Numbered from the stretch's first letter, positions 10,686-24,200 are shown. The stretch is DNA of 64,000 bases from Microglena sp. YARC (GCA_022414725.1 CM039465.1:42209501-42273500); one strand, 5' to 3'. A program made the numbers and translations. The notes: a model not told the origin generated them from the sequence alone.

Positions 10686-13600
10686 CTGTGGTGATTGGGT
10701 TGGGTTACGTGGGTTGGTTGTGTTGGGTTGGGCTGTGTTGTGTTGGGTTGCATTAGGTTGAGTTGGGTTGGGTTGGGTTGGGCTGTGTTGTGTTGTGTTG
10801 TGTTGCGTTAGGTTGAGTTGGGTTGGGTTTTGGGTTGAGTTGGGTTGAGCTGGGCTGGGTTGGGTTGGGTTGAGCTGGGCTGGGTTGAGCTGGGCTGGGT
10901 TGGGTTGGGTTGAGCTGGGCTGAGTTTGGGTACTGCTTCAAAATCAACTCTGCGGGCTGCTGTCACATTGGAAAACTCAACCACATAGGATGTGGATGGG
11001 CCGTCTCCTTTCTTTTCAAACTCAATCACCTTGCCTGTGGGTTGGGTTGGGTTGGGTTGGGTTGGGTTGGGCTGTGTTGTGTCGGGTTGCATTAGGTTGA
11101 GTTGGGTTGGGTTGGGCTGTGTTGTGTTGTGTTGTGTTGCGTTAGGTTGAGTTGGGTTGGTTTTGGGTTGAGTTGGGTGAGCGGGCTGGGTTGGGTTGGG
11201 TTGGGTTGAGCTGGGTTGGGTTGGGTTGGGTTTGGGCTGGGTTGGGTGGGTTGTGGGTTGGGTGGGTTGGGTTGCTGGTTGGGTTGGGTTTGGGTGGGTT
11301 GGGCGTTGGTTGGGTTGAGCTGGGTGGGTTGGTTTGGGTTCGGGAGCCTGAGCTGTGGGGTTGGGTTGTTGGGTTGGGTAAAACTTGGGTTCTCGGGTTT
11401 GGGTCGGGCTGGGCTTTGGGTTGGCTTGGTTGGGTTGTTGCTTGGGTGTGCTGTTTGTAGCTGTGGGGTTGTTGGGTTGAGTTGGGTTGCTGGGTTGGGT
11501 TGGGTTGTTAAGTGGGTTGGGTGGGGTTTGGTTGGCTGGGTTGAGCGGGTTTGGGTTGTTTGACTGTTGGGGTTGGGTTGTGGGCTGGGTTGGGTTGGGT
11601 TGAGCTGGTGTTGGGGGTTGAGCTGGGTTGGTTGCGGTTGGGTTGGTTGAGCTGGTGGTTGAGCCTGGTTGGGTTGGTGTGGCTGATTGTGAGCTAAGTT
11701 GGTTGGGTTGGGTTGAGCTGGGTTAGGTTGAGCTTGGGTTGTTGGGTGGCCTGGGTTGGGTTTGGGTTTGGGTTAACGGTTGGGTTGGGTTGAGCTTTTG
11801 TTGTTGGGGTTGGGTTGGGCTGGGTGGTTGGGTTTGAGCTGTTGGTTGCTGGGTTTGGGTTTGAGCTGGGATTTGGGTTGGGGAGCTGGGTTGGGTTGGG
11901 TTGGGTTGAAAGAGGGGGGAGTTGGGTTGTCAGCTGTTGAGCCTGGGTTGGGGTTGGGTTGGTGTTGAGCTGGGTTTGTGTTGGTTTGAGTTGAGAACTG
12001 GTTGGGTTTGGGTTGGGTTGAGCTGGGTGGGTCGGGTTTGGGTTGAGCTTGCTTGGTTGGCTGGGTTGGTTTTGTGAGCTGGGGTTGGGTTGAGCTTTGG
12101 GTTGGGTGGTTAAGCTGGGTTGAGTTGGGTTGGGTTGGTTGAGCTTGGTGGGTTGGGTTGAGCTGGGTTGGGTTTGCTGGTTTGGGTTGAAGTTTGGGTT
12201 TGGGTTGGGTTGAGCGGGTTGAGCTGGGTTGGGTTGAGCTTGGTTGGGTTGGGTGGGTTGAGCTTGGGTTGGGTTGGTTTTGGTTGGTTAAGCTGGTTGG
12301 TTGGGTTGGGTTTGGGGTTGAGGTTGGGGTTGGGTTGAGCTGGGTTGGGTGGGAGCTGGGTTGGGTTGGGTTGAGCTGGTTTGGTTGGGTGAGCTGGCTT
12401 GGGTTGGCTGGGTTGGGTTGAGCTGGTTGGGTTGAGCTGGGTTGGGTTTTGAGCTGGGTTGGGTTGAGCTGGGCTTGGGTTGGGTTGAGCTGGGTTGGGT
12501 TGAGCTGGGTTGGGTTGAGCTGGGTTGGGTTGGGGTTGGGAGCTGGGTTTGGGGTTGAGCTTGGGTTGGGTGGGTTGAGCTGCCTGGTTTGGGTTGAGCT
12601 GGGTGGGTTTGAGCTGGTTTGGGTGGGTTGGGTTTGGGTTGAGCTGGGTTAGGATTGGGTTGGGTTGAGCTGGGTTGGGTTGAGCTGGGTTGGGTTGAGC
12701 TGGGTTGGGTTGAGCTGGGTTGGGTTGGGGGTTGGGTTGGGTTGGGTGATGGGTTAGTTGGCTGGTGTGAGTTGAGCTGGGTTGTTGGTTGAGCGGGTAG
12801 GTTAGCTGGGTTGGGTGAGCTGGGTTGGGTTGAGGTTGGTCTGGGTTGTTGAGCTGGGTTGGGTTGGTTAGCTGGGTTGTGAGCTGGGTGGGTTGAGCTG
12901 GTTGCGGTTGGTTGGTTTGGTTGGTGTTTTGGGTTAGGTTTAGCTGTTGGGTTGAGCTGGGTTGTGGTTTGAGCGGGTTAGGTTGAGCTGGTTGGTTGAG
13001 CTGGGTTGGGTTGGTGGGATTGGTTGGGTGGCTGGGTTGTGAGCTGTTGGTTGGTGAGCTGGTTGGTGGTGGTTGGTAGCTGGATTGGGGTTCTGGTTGG
13101 TTGGGTGAGTTGAGCTGGTTGGTGGTTGTTTAACTGGGTCTGGGTTGGGTTGGGTGATGCTGGTTTGGGTCGGTTGTTGAGCTGGGTTGGTTGGTTGGGT
13201 TGAGCTGTTGTAGGTTGGTGAGCTGGGTTGGTTGGTTGGGTTGAGCTGGGTTGGTTGGTTGGTTGACTGGCGTTGGGTTGAGCTGCTTGGGTTGACTGGG
13301 GGTGGTTGAGTTGGTTGAGCTGTGGGTGGCGTTGGTCTGAGCTGGGTTGGGTTGAGCTGGTTGTTAGAGCTGGTTGGTTGGGTTGAGCTGGTTGGGTTGA
13401 GCGGTTGGTTTGAGCTGGGTTGGGTTGGTGGTTGGTTGGTGGGTTGGGTTGTTGGGTTGGGTTGCAGCTGAGTTGGGGTTGTTGAGCTGGGTTGGGTTGG
13501 TTAGCTGGGTTGGTTGAGCTGGGTTTGGTTGAGTTGAGGCTGGTTGGTTTGAGCTGGGTTGCGTCGAGCTGGTTGCGAGCTGGTTGGGTCGAGCTGGCTT

Positions 13601-16600
13601 GGGTCAGCTGGCTGGGATCGAGCTGGCTTGGTCGAGCTGCTTGAGCTGGCTGTGGGTCGGCGGCTTGTTGAGCTGTTGGTGAGTGGCTTGGGTTTGAGCT
13701 AGGTTGGTTGAGCTGGTTGGGTTTGACTTGGTTGGTTGAAGCTGGTGTGACTGGTGGTTTGAGCTGGGTTGGTTGAGCAGGTTGGATTGAGCTGGTTGTG
13801 TTGCTGGTTGGGTTGAGCCGTCTGGGTTGAGCTGGTTTGGTGAGCGGGTTGTGTTGAGCTGGTTGGTTGAGCTGGGTTGGTGAGCTGGGTTGGTTGAGCA
13901 TGGTTGGGGTTGAGCTGGTTTGGGTTGACTGGTTGTTTGTAAGCTCGGCGTTGGTTGAGCTGGGTATGCGTGACTGGTTGGTTAGCTGGTTGGGTTGAGC
14001 GGGTTGGGGAGCTGGTTGGTTGAGCTGGGGGTTAGCGTGTTGGGTGAGCTGTTGGGTTGACTGGCGTTGGTTGAGCTGGGTGGTTGAGCTGGGTTGGTTG
14101 AGTGGGTTGGTGAGCTGGGTTGGGTTGAGCTGGGTTGGGTTGAGCTGGTGGGTTTGAGCTGTTGGTTGGTGACTGTTAGTTCTTGAGCTGGTTGGGTTGA
14201 GCTGGTGGGTTGGTTGGGTTGGGTGTGTGAGCTGGGTTGGGTTTGAAGCGGTTGGGTTGGGATGAGCTGGGTTGGGTGGTGGGTTGGGTTGAGCTGGGTT
14301 GGGTTGGGTTGGGTTGGTTTGAGTTGAGCTGGGTAGGTTGGTTTGCTTTGAACTGGCGTTTGTTGTGGGTTGAGCTGTGGATCGGGTTGGGTTGAGTCTG
14401 TTGGGTTGTTGGGTTGACTGGGTTGGGTTGGTTGGGTTGAGCTGAGGTTTTGGGTTGGGTTGAGCTGGTTGGTGGTTGGTTGTAACTGGTTGGTTGAGCT
14501 GGGTGTTGAGCTAGGATTGGGTTGGCTGGCTTGAGCTGGGTTGATTGGTTGGTGAGTTTGGTGAGCTGGGTTGGGTGACTTGGTTGGTTTGGTTGAGCTG
14601 CGGTGGGTGACTGGGTTGGTATGAGTGGTTGGGTGGTTGGGTGGTTGGTTGGGTTGGGTTGTTGGTTGGTTGGGTTGTGAGCTGGTGGTTGGGTTGGAGC
14701 TGGTTTGGGTTGGGTTGAGCTGGGTTGGGTTGAGCGGAGGTTGGTTGGCTTGAGCTTTTGTGTTAAGCTGGTTGGCGAGCTGTTTGGGTCAGCTGGGTTG
14801 GGTCGAGCTGGTTGGTCGAGCTGGGTTGGGTCGAGGCTGGTTTGGGTGCTGCGCTTGGGTCGACTGCTGGTCTTACTGGTTGGCGAGCTGGCTTGGGTCG
14901 AGCTGCTTGTCTAGCTGCTTGGTCGGCTGAGCTTGGTCGAGCTGCTGGGATTGAGCTGGGTTGGGTCTGAGCTGGTTGGTCGATGCGGTTGTTGAGCTGA
15001 GGTGTTTTCGACTGGGTTGGTGGAGCTGGTTGGGTTGAGCTGGGTTGTAGCTGGCTTGGGTCGAGCTGGCTGGTGAGCTGGCTTGCGGGAGCTGAGTGGG
15101 TTGAGCTGGCTTGGGTTGAACTGGGTTGGGTTGATCTGGCTTGTTGACGAGTTGGAGTGAGCTGGGTTGAGTTGAGTGGTTGGTTGAGCTGGTTGTTGAG
15201 CTGGCTGGGTTGAGAGCTGCGTTGGTTGAGCTGGGTTGGTTGAGGCTGGGTTGGTGAGCTGGTTGGTGAGCCTGTGTTGGATTGAGCGGTTGGTTGATCT
15301 GGTTGTGAGCCTGTGTTGGGTGAGCGGGTTTGGGTTGACTGGTTGGGTTGAGCGGTTGGGTTGAGCTGGGGTTTGAGCTGGGATGGTTGAGCTGGTTGCG
15401 TTGAGCGGGTTGGTTGAGCATGGGTTGGTTGAGCTGGTGTTGAGCTGGTTGGGTTGACTGGTTGGGTGATGCTGGTGGCGTTGAGCTGGGTTGGTTGAGC
15501 TGGGTGGGTGGATGGGTTGGTTGAAGCTGGGTTGGTGAGGCTGGGTTGGGTTGAAGCTGGATTGGGTAGCTGGTTGGGTGAGCTGCGGTTGGGTTTAGGG
15601 GTTGGTTGAGCTGGTGGGTTGAGCTGGGTTGGTTGACGGTTGGTGACTGGGTTTGGTGTAGCTGGTTGGTGAAGCTGGTTGGTTGAGCTGTTGGGTTTAC
15701 TGGGTTGTTGAGCTGGGTTGGTGAGCTGGTTGGGTTAGCTGGTTGTTGAGCTGGTTGGGTTGAGCTGGTGGGTTGAGCTGGGTTGGTTGAGGCGGGTTGG
15801 GTTGAGCTGGGTTGGGTTGAGCTGGGTTGGTTGAGTGGGTGGTTGAGCGGGTGGTTCATCTGAGTTGGTTTGATCTGGTTGGGCTTGGCTGGGTTGGGTT
15901 GAGCTGTGGGTTGACGGTTGGTTGAGTGAAGGTTGGGTTGACTGGTTGCGTTGAGTGGGTTGGGTTGAGCTGGGTTGGTTGAGCGGTTGGGTTGAGCTGT
16001 GTTGGTTGAGCTGGGTTGTTAGCTGTTGGCTTGAGCTGGTTGTGCTTGAGCTCGGTTGGGTGAGCTGGTTTGGGATTGAGTGGTTGGGTTGAGCTGGTTG
16101 GTTGAGCCTGGTGGTTGAGCTGGTTGGGTGAGCTGGTTGTTGACTATGGGTTGGTTGAGTGGTTGGGATTGAGCTGGTGGGTTAGCGTTGGGTTGAGACG
16201 GGTTGGGTTGAGCTGGTTGGTTGCCTGGTTGGTTAGCTGGTGGGTGAGCTGGTGGTTGACATGGTTGGTGGGCTGGGTTGGCGTTGAGCCTGGGTGGTTA
16301 GAGCTGGGTTGGGGTGCTGGTTGGGTGAGCTGGGTTGGAGTTCTGTTGGTTTGAGTGGCTGGTGAGTGGGTTGCGGTAGCTGGTTGGTTGAGCTGGGTTG
16401 GGTTGAGCGGGTGGTTGAGTGGTTGGGTTGAGCTGGTTGGTTAGCTGGGTTGAGTTTCAAATCAAAATCTACGGCCCAGTTACAGTGGCCAACGACCATA
16501 GATGCGGATACCGTTCCTAACTTTTTCAGACTCAAATACCTTGCCTGTGGTTGGGCTGGCTTGCTTGGCTTGGGTTGGGTGGTTGTTGGGTGAGGGGGGG

Positions 16601-16650
16601 GGGGGGGGGGGGGGGGGCATTCTTTCAAATCCTTACCTTTTTTTTCAATC
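10686..16650 (-). repeat. About 6-kb CAACCC/AGCTCAACCC satellite in the RRM intron
   Basis: On the plus strand this is ggttgggttgagctgggttg repeated with endless variation; on the sense strand it is ccaacccaacccagctcaac. The order is loosest in the middle (about 13-16.4 kb) and cleanest at 10690-10910, 11040-11100 and 12440-12730. It lies upstream, in transcript order, of the RRM exon. It is pyrimidine/A-rich on the sense strand, and CTCAAC recalls a branch-point sequence. Long proline/asparagine/glutamine ORFs in it are composition artefacts. Confidence 0.85.
10925..11034 (-). pseudogene. Half-copy of the RRM exon (acceptor side)
   Basis: Sense: an acceptor ccaacccacag, then GKVIEFEKKGDGPSTSYVVE and FSNVTAARRVDFEAV, then a return to the satellite. 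The reading frame is intact where the main copy has an extra A. It stops before the last RRM strand, so it is a truncated acceptor-side copy or, less likely, an alternative exon. Confidence 0.65.
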
Positions 16651-16806
16651 TCAATCACTTATCTTTCAATCCATCACTTGCTTTCAAAACTCTATACCTT
16701 ACGGGTTCGGTGGGTGAGGTGCCATAGGTATATTATTTTCAAACTCCATTACCTTCTTTCAAGCTCCACCACTTTCTTTCAAACTCCATCACCTTGCCTG
16801 CGATGG
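16440..16806 (-). repeat. Further partial copies of the RRM-exon start
   Basis: On the sense strand an acceptor (catcgcag near 16801; accacag near 16548) is followed by gcaaggtgatggagtttgaa-type sequence. Short versions of the same 25-30 bases recur near 16640-16670, 16690, 16730 and 16760. The copy at 16450-16545 runs further but with stops. These are the most distal acceptor-side fragments of the RRM exon. Confidence 0.6.
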
Positions 16807-17264
16807 GACACAACATGCTCTAATCTAAGCAACTCAGCTTGATGATTTGGATCGAAATTCACCATTCTACCTCAACTTTTCACAGACCAAATTTGCCATT
16901 CAAAGTACCAAAATTTCGACCTTTTCAGACCAATGTTCAGCCAAATGCTTCGTTTCAGACCAAGCCTTTCACAGTCCAAATGACGCTTTATTCAGACCAA
17001 ACGGCCTGCACAGACCAAATACGTATCAGACCAATTTTCAGGCATCATTTCCTTTCAGCCAACAAGTGCTACCATTCTCCAGACTCAGCCGTTGTGTGTT
17101 TGTGCGACACGTCACCATTCCTCGCTTGTTCATTCGAGCATGTTTTGCTATCTATTAAAGAAAGCCCCCTCAGACCCCCGGCACTGGCAATCGGGTGCAG
17201 CCGCATGCACTGAGGTTACAAAAGAGTCACTCCTTCGCAAGCGACCTAGTGTTTTATCTCTCTC
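16807..17264. repeat. TTCAGACCAA-type short degenerate repeat, no gene recognised
   Basis: The motif cagaccaa recurs about eight times between 16880 and 17035 at irregular spacing (gaccaaatttgcc, tcagaccaatgttcag, cagaccaagccttt, cagaccaaacgg, cagaccaaatac, cagaccaatttt). The rest of the interval up to the gap shows no convincing coding. Confidence 0.5.
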
Positions 17265-18264
17265 NNNNNNNNNNNNNNNNNNNNNNNNNNNNNNNNNNNN
17301 NNNNNNNNNNNNNNNNNNNNNNNNNNNNNNNNNNNNNNNNNNNNNNNNNNNNNNNNNNNNNNNNNNNNNNNNNNNNNNNNNNNNNNNNNNNNNNNNNNNN
17401 NNNNNNNNNNNNNNNNNNNNNNNNNNNNNNNNNNNNNNNNNNNNNNNNNNNNNNNNNNNNNNNNNNNNNNNNNNNNNNNNNNNNNNNNNNNNNNNNNNNN
17501 NNNNNNNNNNNNNNNNNNNNNNNNNNNNNNNNNNNNNNNNNNNNNNNNNNNNNNNNNNNNNNNNNNNNNNNNNNNNNNNNNNNNNNNNNNNNNNNNNNNN
17601 NNNNNNNNNNNNNNNNNNNNNNNNNNNNNNNNNNNNNNNNNNNNNNNNNNNNNNNNNNNNNNNNNNNNNNNNNNNNNNNNNNNNNNNNNNNNNNNNNNNN
17701 NNNNNNNNNNNNNNNNNNNNNNNNNNNNNNNNNNNNNNNNNNNNNNNNNNNNNNNNNNNNNNNNNNNNNNNNNNNNNNNNNNNNNNNNNNNNNNNNNNNN
17801 NNNNNNNNNNNNNNNNNNNNNNNNNNNNNNNNNNNNNNNNNNNNNNNNNNNNNNNNNNNNNNNNNNNNNNNNNNNNNNNNNNNNNNNNNNNNNNNNNNNN
17901 NNNNNNNNNNNNNNNNNNNNNNNNNNNNNNNNNNNNNNNNNNNNNNNNNNNNNNNNNNNNNNNNNNNNNNNNNNNNNNNNNNNNNNNNNNNNNNNNNNNN
18001 NNNNNNNNNNNNNNNNNNNNNNNNNNNNNNNNNNNNNNNNNNNNNNNNNNNNNNNNNNNNNNNNNNNNNNNNNNNNNNNNNNNNNNNNNNNNNNNNNNNN
18101 NNNNNNNNNNNNNNNNNNNNNNNNNNNNNNNNNNNNNNNNNNNNNNNNNNNNNNNNNNNNNNNNNNNNNNNNNNNNNNNNNNNNNNNNNNNNNNNNNNNN
18201 NNNNNNNNNNNNNNNNNNNNNNNNNNNNNNNNNNNNNNNNNNNNNNNNNNNNNNNNNNNNNNNN
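17265..18264. other. Assembly gap (1000 N)
   Basis: Exactly 1000 undetermined bases, a conventional placeholder length. The missing 5' exons of the two large genes may lie here or beyond. Confidence 0.99.
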
Positions 18265-21200
18265 TAATACTATTAAAAGTTATATTATCAACAGGTAAAT
18301 ACATATATTTTAATACTAAAAAGGTTGTATTATTACAGTGTATATACCTACATTATACTCATTAAAAGTTTAATATTATCAAAAGGTAACATACATATAT
18401 TTGTAATCTATTAAAAGGTTGTATATTAAAGTGTAGTATCACCTACATTGGTAATACTATCAAAGGTTATATTATGCAAAAGGTAACATACATATATCTT
18501 TGTAATACTATAAAGGCTTTTGTATTATTAACAAGTGTATATACCTCATTTGTAATCCTATAAAAGTTTATATTATCAAAGGTAAAACATACATATATTG
18601 TTATTATACAAGTGTATATTACAAGTGATATACCTACATTTGTAATTACTATAAAGGTCAATATTAGCAAAAGGAACATACAATATTTGTAATACTATAA
18701 AGGTGCATATTCTTAAGTGTATAATTACCTAACATTGTAATACTAAAAGTTTAATTATCAAAGGTAACATACATGTATTTGTAATGTACTTAAGGTTGTA
18801 TTATTTACCAGTGTATATTATCTAATTTGTAATACTATAAAAGTTTAATTATCAAAAGGTAACATACACACTATTTGTCAATACTATAAAAGGTTGTATT
18901 ATTACAAGTGTATATACTACATTATGAATACTATAAAGTTTATATTATCAAAAGGTAACAATACATATTATTTTGTAATACTAAAAAGGTGTATTTATTA
19001 CAAGTGTATAATACTACATTGCTGAATTTAACTATAAAGTTTAATTATAAAGGTACATACAATATATTTTGTAATACTATAAGGTTGTATGATTACACGT
19101 GTATATACCTACATTTGTAAATACTTAAAAGTTTATATTATCAAAGGTAACATAGCATTATTTGTAATTACTATAAAAGGTATTACAAAGTGTATATACC
19201 TCACAAAAAGGTAACATACATATATTTGTAATACTATAAAAGGTTGTATTATTACATAGTGTATATTACCTACAGTTCTGTTATACTAGATAAAAGATTT
19301 ACATATTATCAAAGGAACATACATATATTTGAATTCTATAATAAAGGTTGTATTATTACAAGTGTATAGTACCCTACATTGTAAATCTATAAAGGTTATT
19401 TATCAAAGTAACATACATATATTTGTAATTATAAAAGGTTGCATTATTTACTACTAAAATACTATAAACGGTTTATTTATCAAAGGTTGTATTATTATCT
19501 ATTACTCGTGTCATATACCAAAATGGAACATACAATATTGAATCTATAAAAGGGTATGATTACATTTGTAATACTATACTAATTTATATTATCAAAAGGT
19601 AACATTTCATTTCAAGTATTATACCTACAACTTGAATCTATTAAAAGTTTTATATTATCAAAAGTTGTATTTTACTGTAATACTATAAAAGGTTGTCATT
19701 AGTACTCATCAAAAGGTACTAACATATAATTGTAATACTATAAAGGTTGTAAGGTATTACCTATTGTACAAGTGTTTACCTACATTTGTACACTATAAAA
19801 GTAATATCAAAAGGTTGTATGTTACTTAAAAAAGTGTTTATATTCTATAACAGGTATTATACTATATACCTCATTTGGGTTTTTATATTTCAAAAGGTAA
19901 CATACATGCTATGCTATATACCTTACTAATAAGGTTTAATATTAATCAAAAGGTAACATACATATACAAGTTGTACCACTACATCTTGCTAATACTATAA
20001 AAGTGTTATTTATCAAAAAGGTAACATAATATATTTGTAATACTTATAAAAAGGTTGTTTATGTTACATAGTGTATATACCTACATTTGTAATACTATAA
20101 AAAGGTTATATTTATCAAAAGGTAACATACATATATTTTGTAATACTATAAAAGGCTTGTATTATTACAAGTGTATATACCTACATTTGTAATACTATAA
20201 AAGTTTATATTATCAAAAGGTAACATACATATATTTTTGTAATACTATAAAAGGTTGTATTATTTACAAGTGTATATACCTACATTTGTAATACTATAAA
20301 AGGTATATTATCAAAGGTAACATACATTATATTTGTAATACTATAAAGGTTGTATTATTACAAGTGTATATACCTACATTTGTAATACTATAAAAGTTTA
20401 TATTATCAAAAGGTAACATACATATATTTGTAATACTATAAAAGGTTGTATTATTAAATCACGTGTATATACCTACATTTGTAATACTATAAAAGTTCAT
20501 ATATTATCAAAGGTAGGTAACATACCTATATTTGTAATACTTATAAAAGGTTTGTATGAATGAATTACAAGTGTATATACCTACATTTGTAATACTATAA
20601 AAGCTTTATATTATCAAAAGGTAACATACAATATACTTTGTAATACTATAAAAGGTTGTTATTATTACAAGTGTACATATACCTTACATTTGTAATACTA
20701 TAAAAGTTTATATTATCAAAGGTACATACATACATACTTTGTAATACTATAAAGGTTTATTATTCAAGTGTATATACCTACATTTGTAATACTATAAAAG
20801 TTTATAATTTATCAAAAGGTAAACATACATATATTCTGTAATACTATAAAAGGTTGTATTATTACCGTGTATAAGTGTATATAACCGATTTGTATACTAA
20901 CTATAAAGTTTTATATTATCAAAAGGTACATACATATATTTGTAATACTATAAAAAGGTTGTATTATTACAAGTGTAATATACCTACAATTGTAATTATC
21001 TATAAAAGTTTATTTATCAAAAGGTAACATACATATATTTGTAATACTATAAAAGGTTTGTATTAATTACAAGTGGTATTATACCTACATTTGTAATACT
21101 ATAAAGTTTATATTATGCAAAAGGTAATACATATATTCTTTGTAAATACTATAAAAGGTTGTATTATTAACAAGTGTATATACGCTACATTTTGTAAATA

Positions 21201-24200
21201 CTATTAAAAGTTTATAATTATTCAAAAGGTAACATACATAATATTTGTATACTATAAAAGGTTGTATTATTTACAAAGTGTATATACCGTACCTTTGTAA
21301 AACTATAAAAGTTTAATATTATCAAAAGGTAACATAGCAGTATCATTTGTAATACACTAAAAGGTTGTTAATTATTACAAAGTGTATATACCTACATTTG
21401 TAATCTATAAAAGTTTATATTATCAAAAAGTAACTACATATATTCTTGTAAATACTATAAAAGGTTTTATTTACACAGTGTATATACCTACATTTGTTAC
21501 TATACAAGGTTTATTTTATCAAAAGCGTAACATAATGTACTTTTGTAATACTATAAAAGGTTGTATTATTACACAGTGTTATACCCTACATTTGTTACTA
21601 TTAAGTTTATATATCAAAGGTAACATACACATATTTGTAATACTAATAAAAGGTTTGTATATTACAAGTGATATAACTACATTTGTAATACTATAGAAAG
21701 GTTATTAAATCAAAAGGTAATCATAATATATTTGTAACACTATAAAGGTTTGTATTATTACAAGTGTATAATACCTAACATTTGTACATATGAAAAAGTT
21801 TATCTTATCAAAAAGTAACATACAATACTTTTTGTAATACTATTAAAAAGGTTGTATTATTACAAGTGTATATACCTACATTTGTAATACTATAAAAGTT
21901 TATATTATCAAAAGGTTAACATACATATAATTTGTAATACTATAAAAGGTTTTTACTTATTAAAGTTGTAATATACCCTACATTTGTAATACATATAAAG
22001 TTTAATATTCATCAAAGGTAAACATACATATATTTGTATTATAAAAAGTTGTATTATTACACGTGTAATATACCTACATTGTAATACTATCAAAGTATTA
22101 TCAAAGTAAATACATATATTTTGTAATACTATAAAAGGTTGTATTATTACATTTATATTACCTACATTTGTAAATACTATAAAAAGTTTATGTTATCAAA
22201 GGTAACATACATATATTTATAATACTATAAAAGTTGTATTATTACAAGTGTATATACCGTACATTTGTAATACTATAAAAGGTTATATTATCAAAGGTAC
22301 ACATATTTGTAATATTATTATTGATTATTACAAGTGTATATACCTACATTTGTAATACTATAAAAGTTTATATTATCAAAAGGTAACATACATATATTTG
22401 TAATACTATAAAAGGTTGTATTATTACAAGTGTATATACTACATTTGTAATACTATAAAAGGTTTATATTATCAAAAAGGTAACATACATATATTTTAAT
22501 ACTATAAAAGGTTGCATTATTACAAGTGTATATACCTACATTTGTAATACTATAAAAGTTTATATTATCAAAAAGGTAACATACATATAGTATTTGTAAT
22601 ACTATAAAAGGTTGTATTATTACAAGTGTATATACCCTACATTTGTAATACTTATAAAAGTTTATATTATCAAAAGGTAAATACATATATTTGTATATAC
22701 TATACAAAGGTTGTATTAATTACAAGTGTAATATACCTACATTTGTAATACTATAAAAGGTTGTATATTATCAAAACGGTACTACATTTGTAACATACAC
22801 ATATTTGTATTTGTAAGTTTATTTTTATTATCTAACATTAATTTGTAATACTTAAAAAGGTTGTATTATTACAAGTATATACCTTTTTTGTATACTTTAT
22901 GATTATCAAAAGGTATATATATTTGTAATACTATAAAAAGGTTGTATTATTACACGAGTACATTTTGTAATATTAAGTTTATATTACAACAGGTAACAAC
23001 ATAATTTTGTAAATACTATAAAAGTTTTTATATTAACCGTACAAAACTATAAAAGGTAATTATCATCAAAGGTATATTGTATACATACAACATTTCTGTA
23101 CATAAAAGGTTGTATTATTACAAGTGTATATACCTACATTTGTAATACTATAAAAGGTTTATATCCAAAAAGGTAAACAACACATATTATTTGTATATAC
23201 GTATATATCAAGGTTGTATATTATCAAAAGTGTACAATACATGTATAATCTATTTATATTATCAAAAGGTTGTAAATACATATATTTGTAAATACCTAAA
23301 GGTTTGTATTATTACAAGTGTATGGTATATACTACATTTGTATACTATCAAAGGTTATATTACAAAAGGTAACAATATCACATATTGTGTTATCTATAAA
23401 GTTTATTTTTACATAGACTAATTTTAATACTATAAAAAGTTATATTATACAAAAAGGTAACATACATAATTTGGTAATACTACGACAGTAAAAGGTTGGT
23501 ATTATTACTTTATATACCTACATTTGGGTAATTACTCATTTAAAGTTTATATTATCAAAAGGGTATACATACATATAGAACGTTGTAAATACTATATATT
23601 TATAAGATAAATACAACGCAAGCTGTATATACTAATTGAATACTACAAGGTAACATTTATCTATAAAAGGTTGTATTATTAGCAAGTTGTATATACTACA
23701 TAATTTATATATTATCAAAAGGTGTAACATACATATATTTGTAATACTATAAAAGGTTGTATTATTACAAGTGTAATATACCTACATTTGTAATACTATA
23801 AAAGTTTCATATTCATCAACAAGGTACATACCATATATTTGTAACACTACTATAAAATTAAATCAGGTTGTATTATTATACACGTGTATATACCTACATT
23901 TGTAATACTATAAAAAGGTTTATATTATCAAAAGGTAAACATACATATATTTGTAATACTATAAAAAGGTTGTAAAATTACAAGTGTATATACTACATTT
24001 GTAATATATAAAAGTTTATATTATCAAAAGAGTAACATAAACACATATATTTAATACTATAAAAGGTTGTATTATTACAAGTGTATATACCTACATTTGT
24101 AATACTATAAAAGTTTATAATTATCAAGTGTTAGGTAACAGAGTACATATATATTTTGTATAACTAATAAAAAAGGTTGTATTATTACAAGATGTATAAT

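Noticed and set aside
12978..15859. 307- and 328-codon Pro/Asn/Gln/Ser-rich minus-strand ORFs
   Set aside because: They are translations of the CAACCC/AGCTCAACCC satellite. No start context, no domain, and the frame shifts with every unit variant.
10686..16650. Interstitial telomere
   Set aside because: The units are ggttggg/gagctggg mixtures, not a regular TTTAGGG or TTAGGG array, and half-exons of the RRM are embedded in it.
17092..18304. ORFs of 352-391 codons made mostly of X
   Set aside because: They span the 1000-N gap and have no sequence basis.
20000..22700. TATAAAAG words in the AT satellite as promoters
   Set aside because: They are part of the 48-bp half-unit and recur scores of times without downstream genes.
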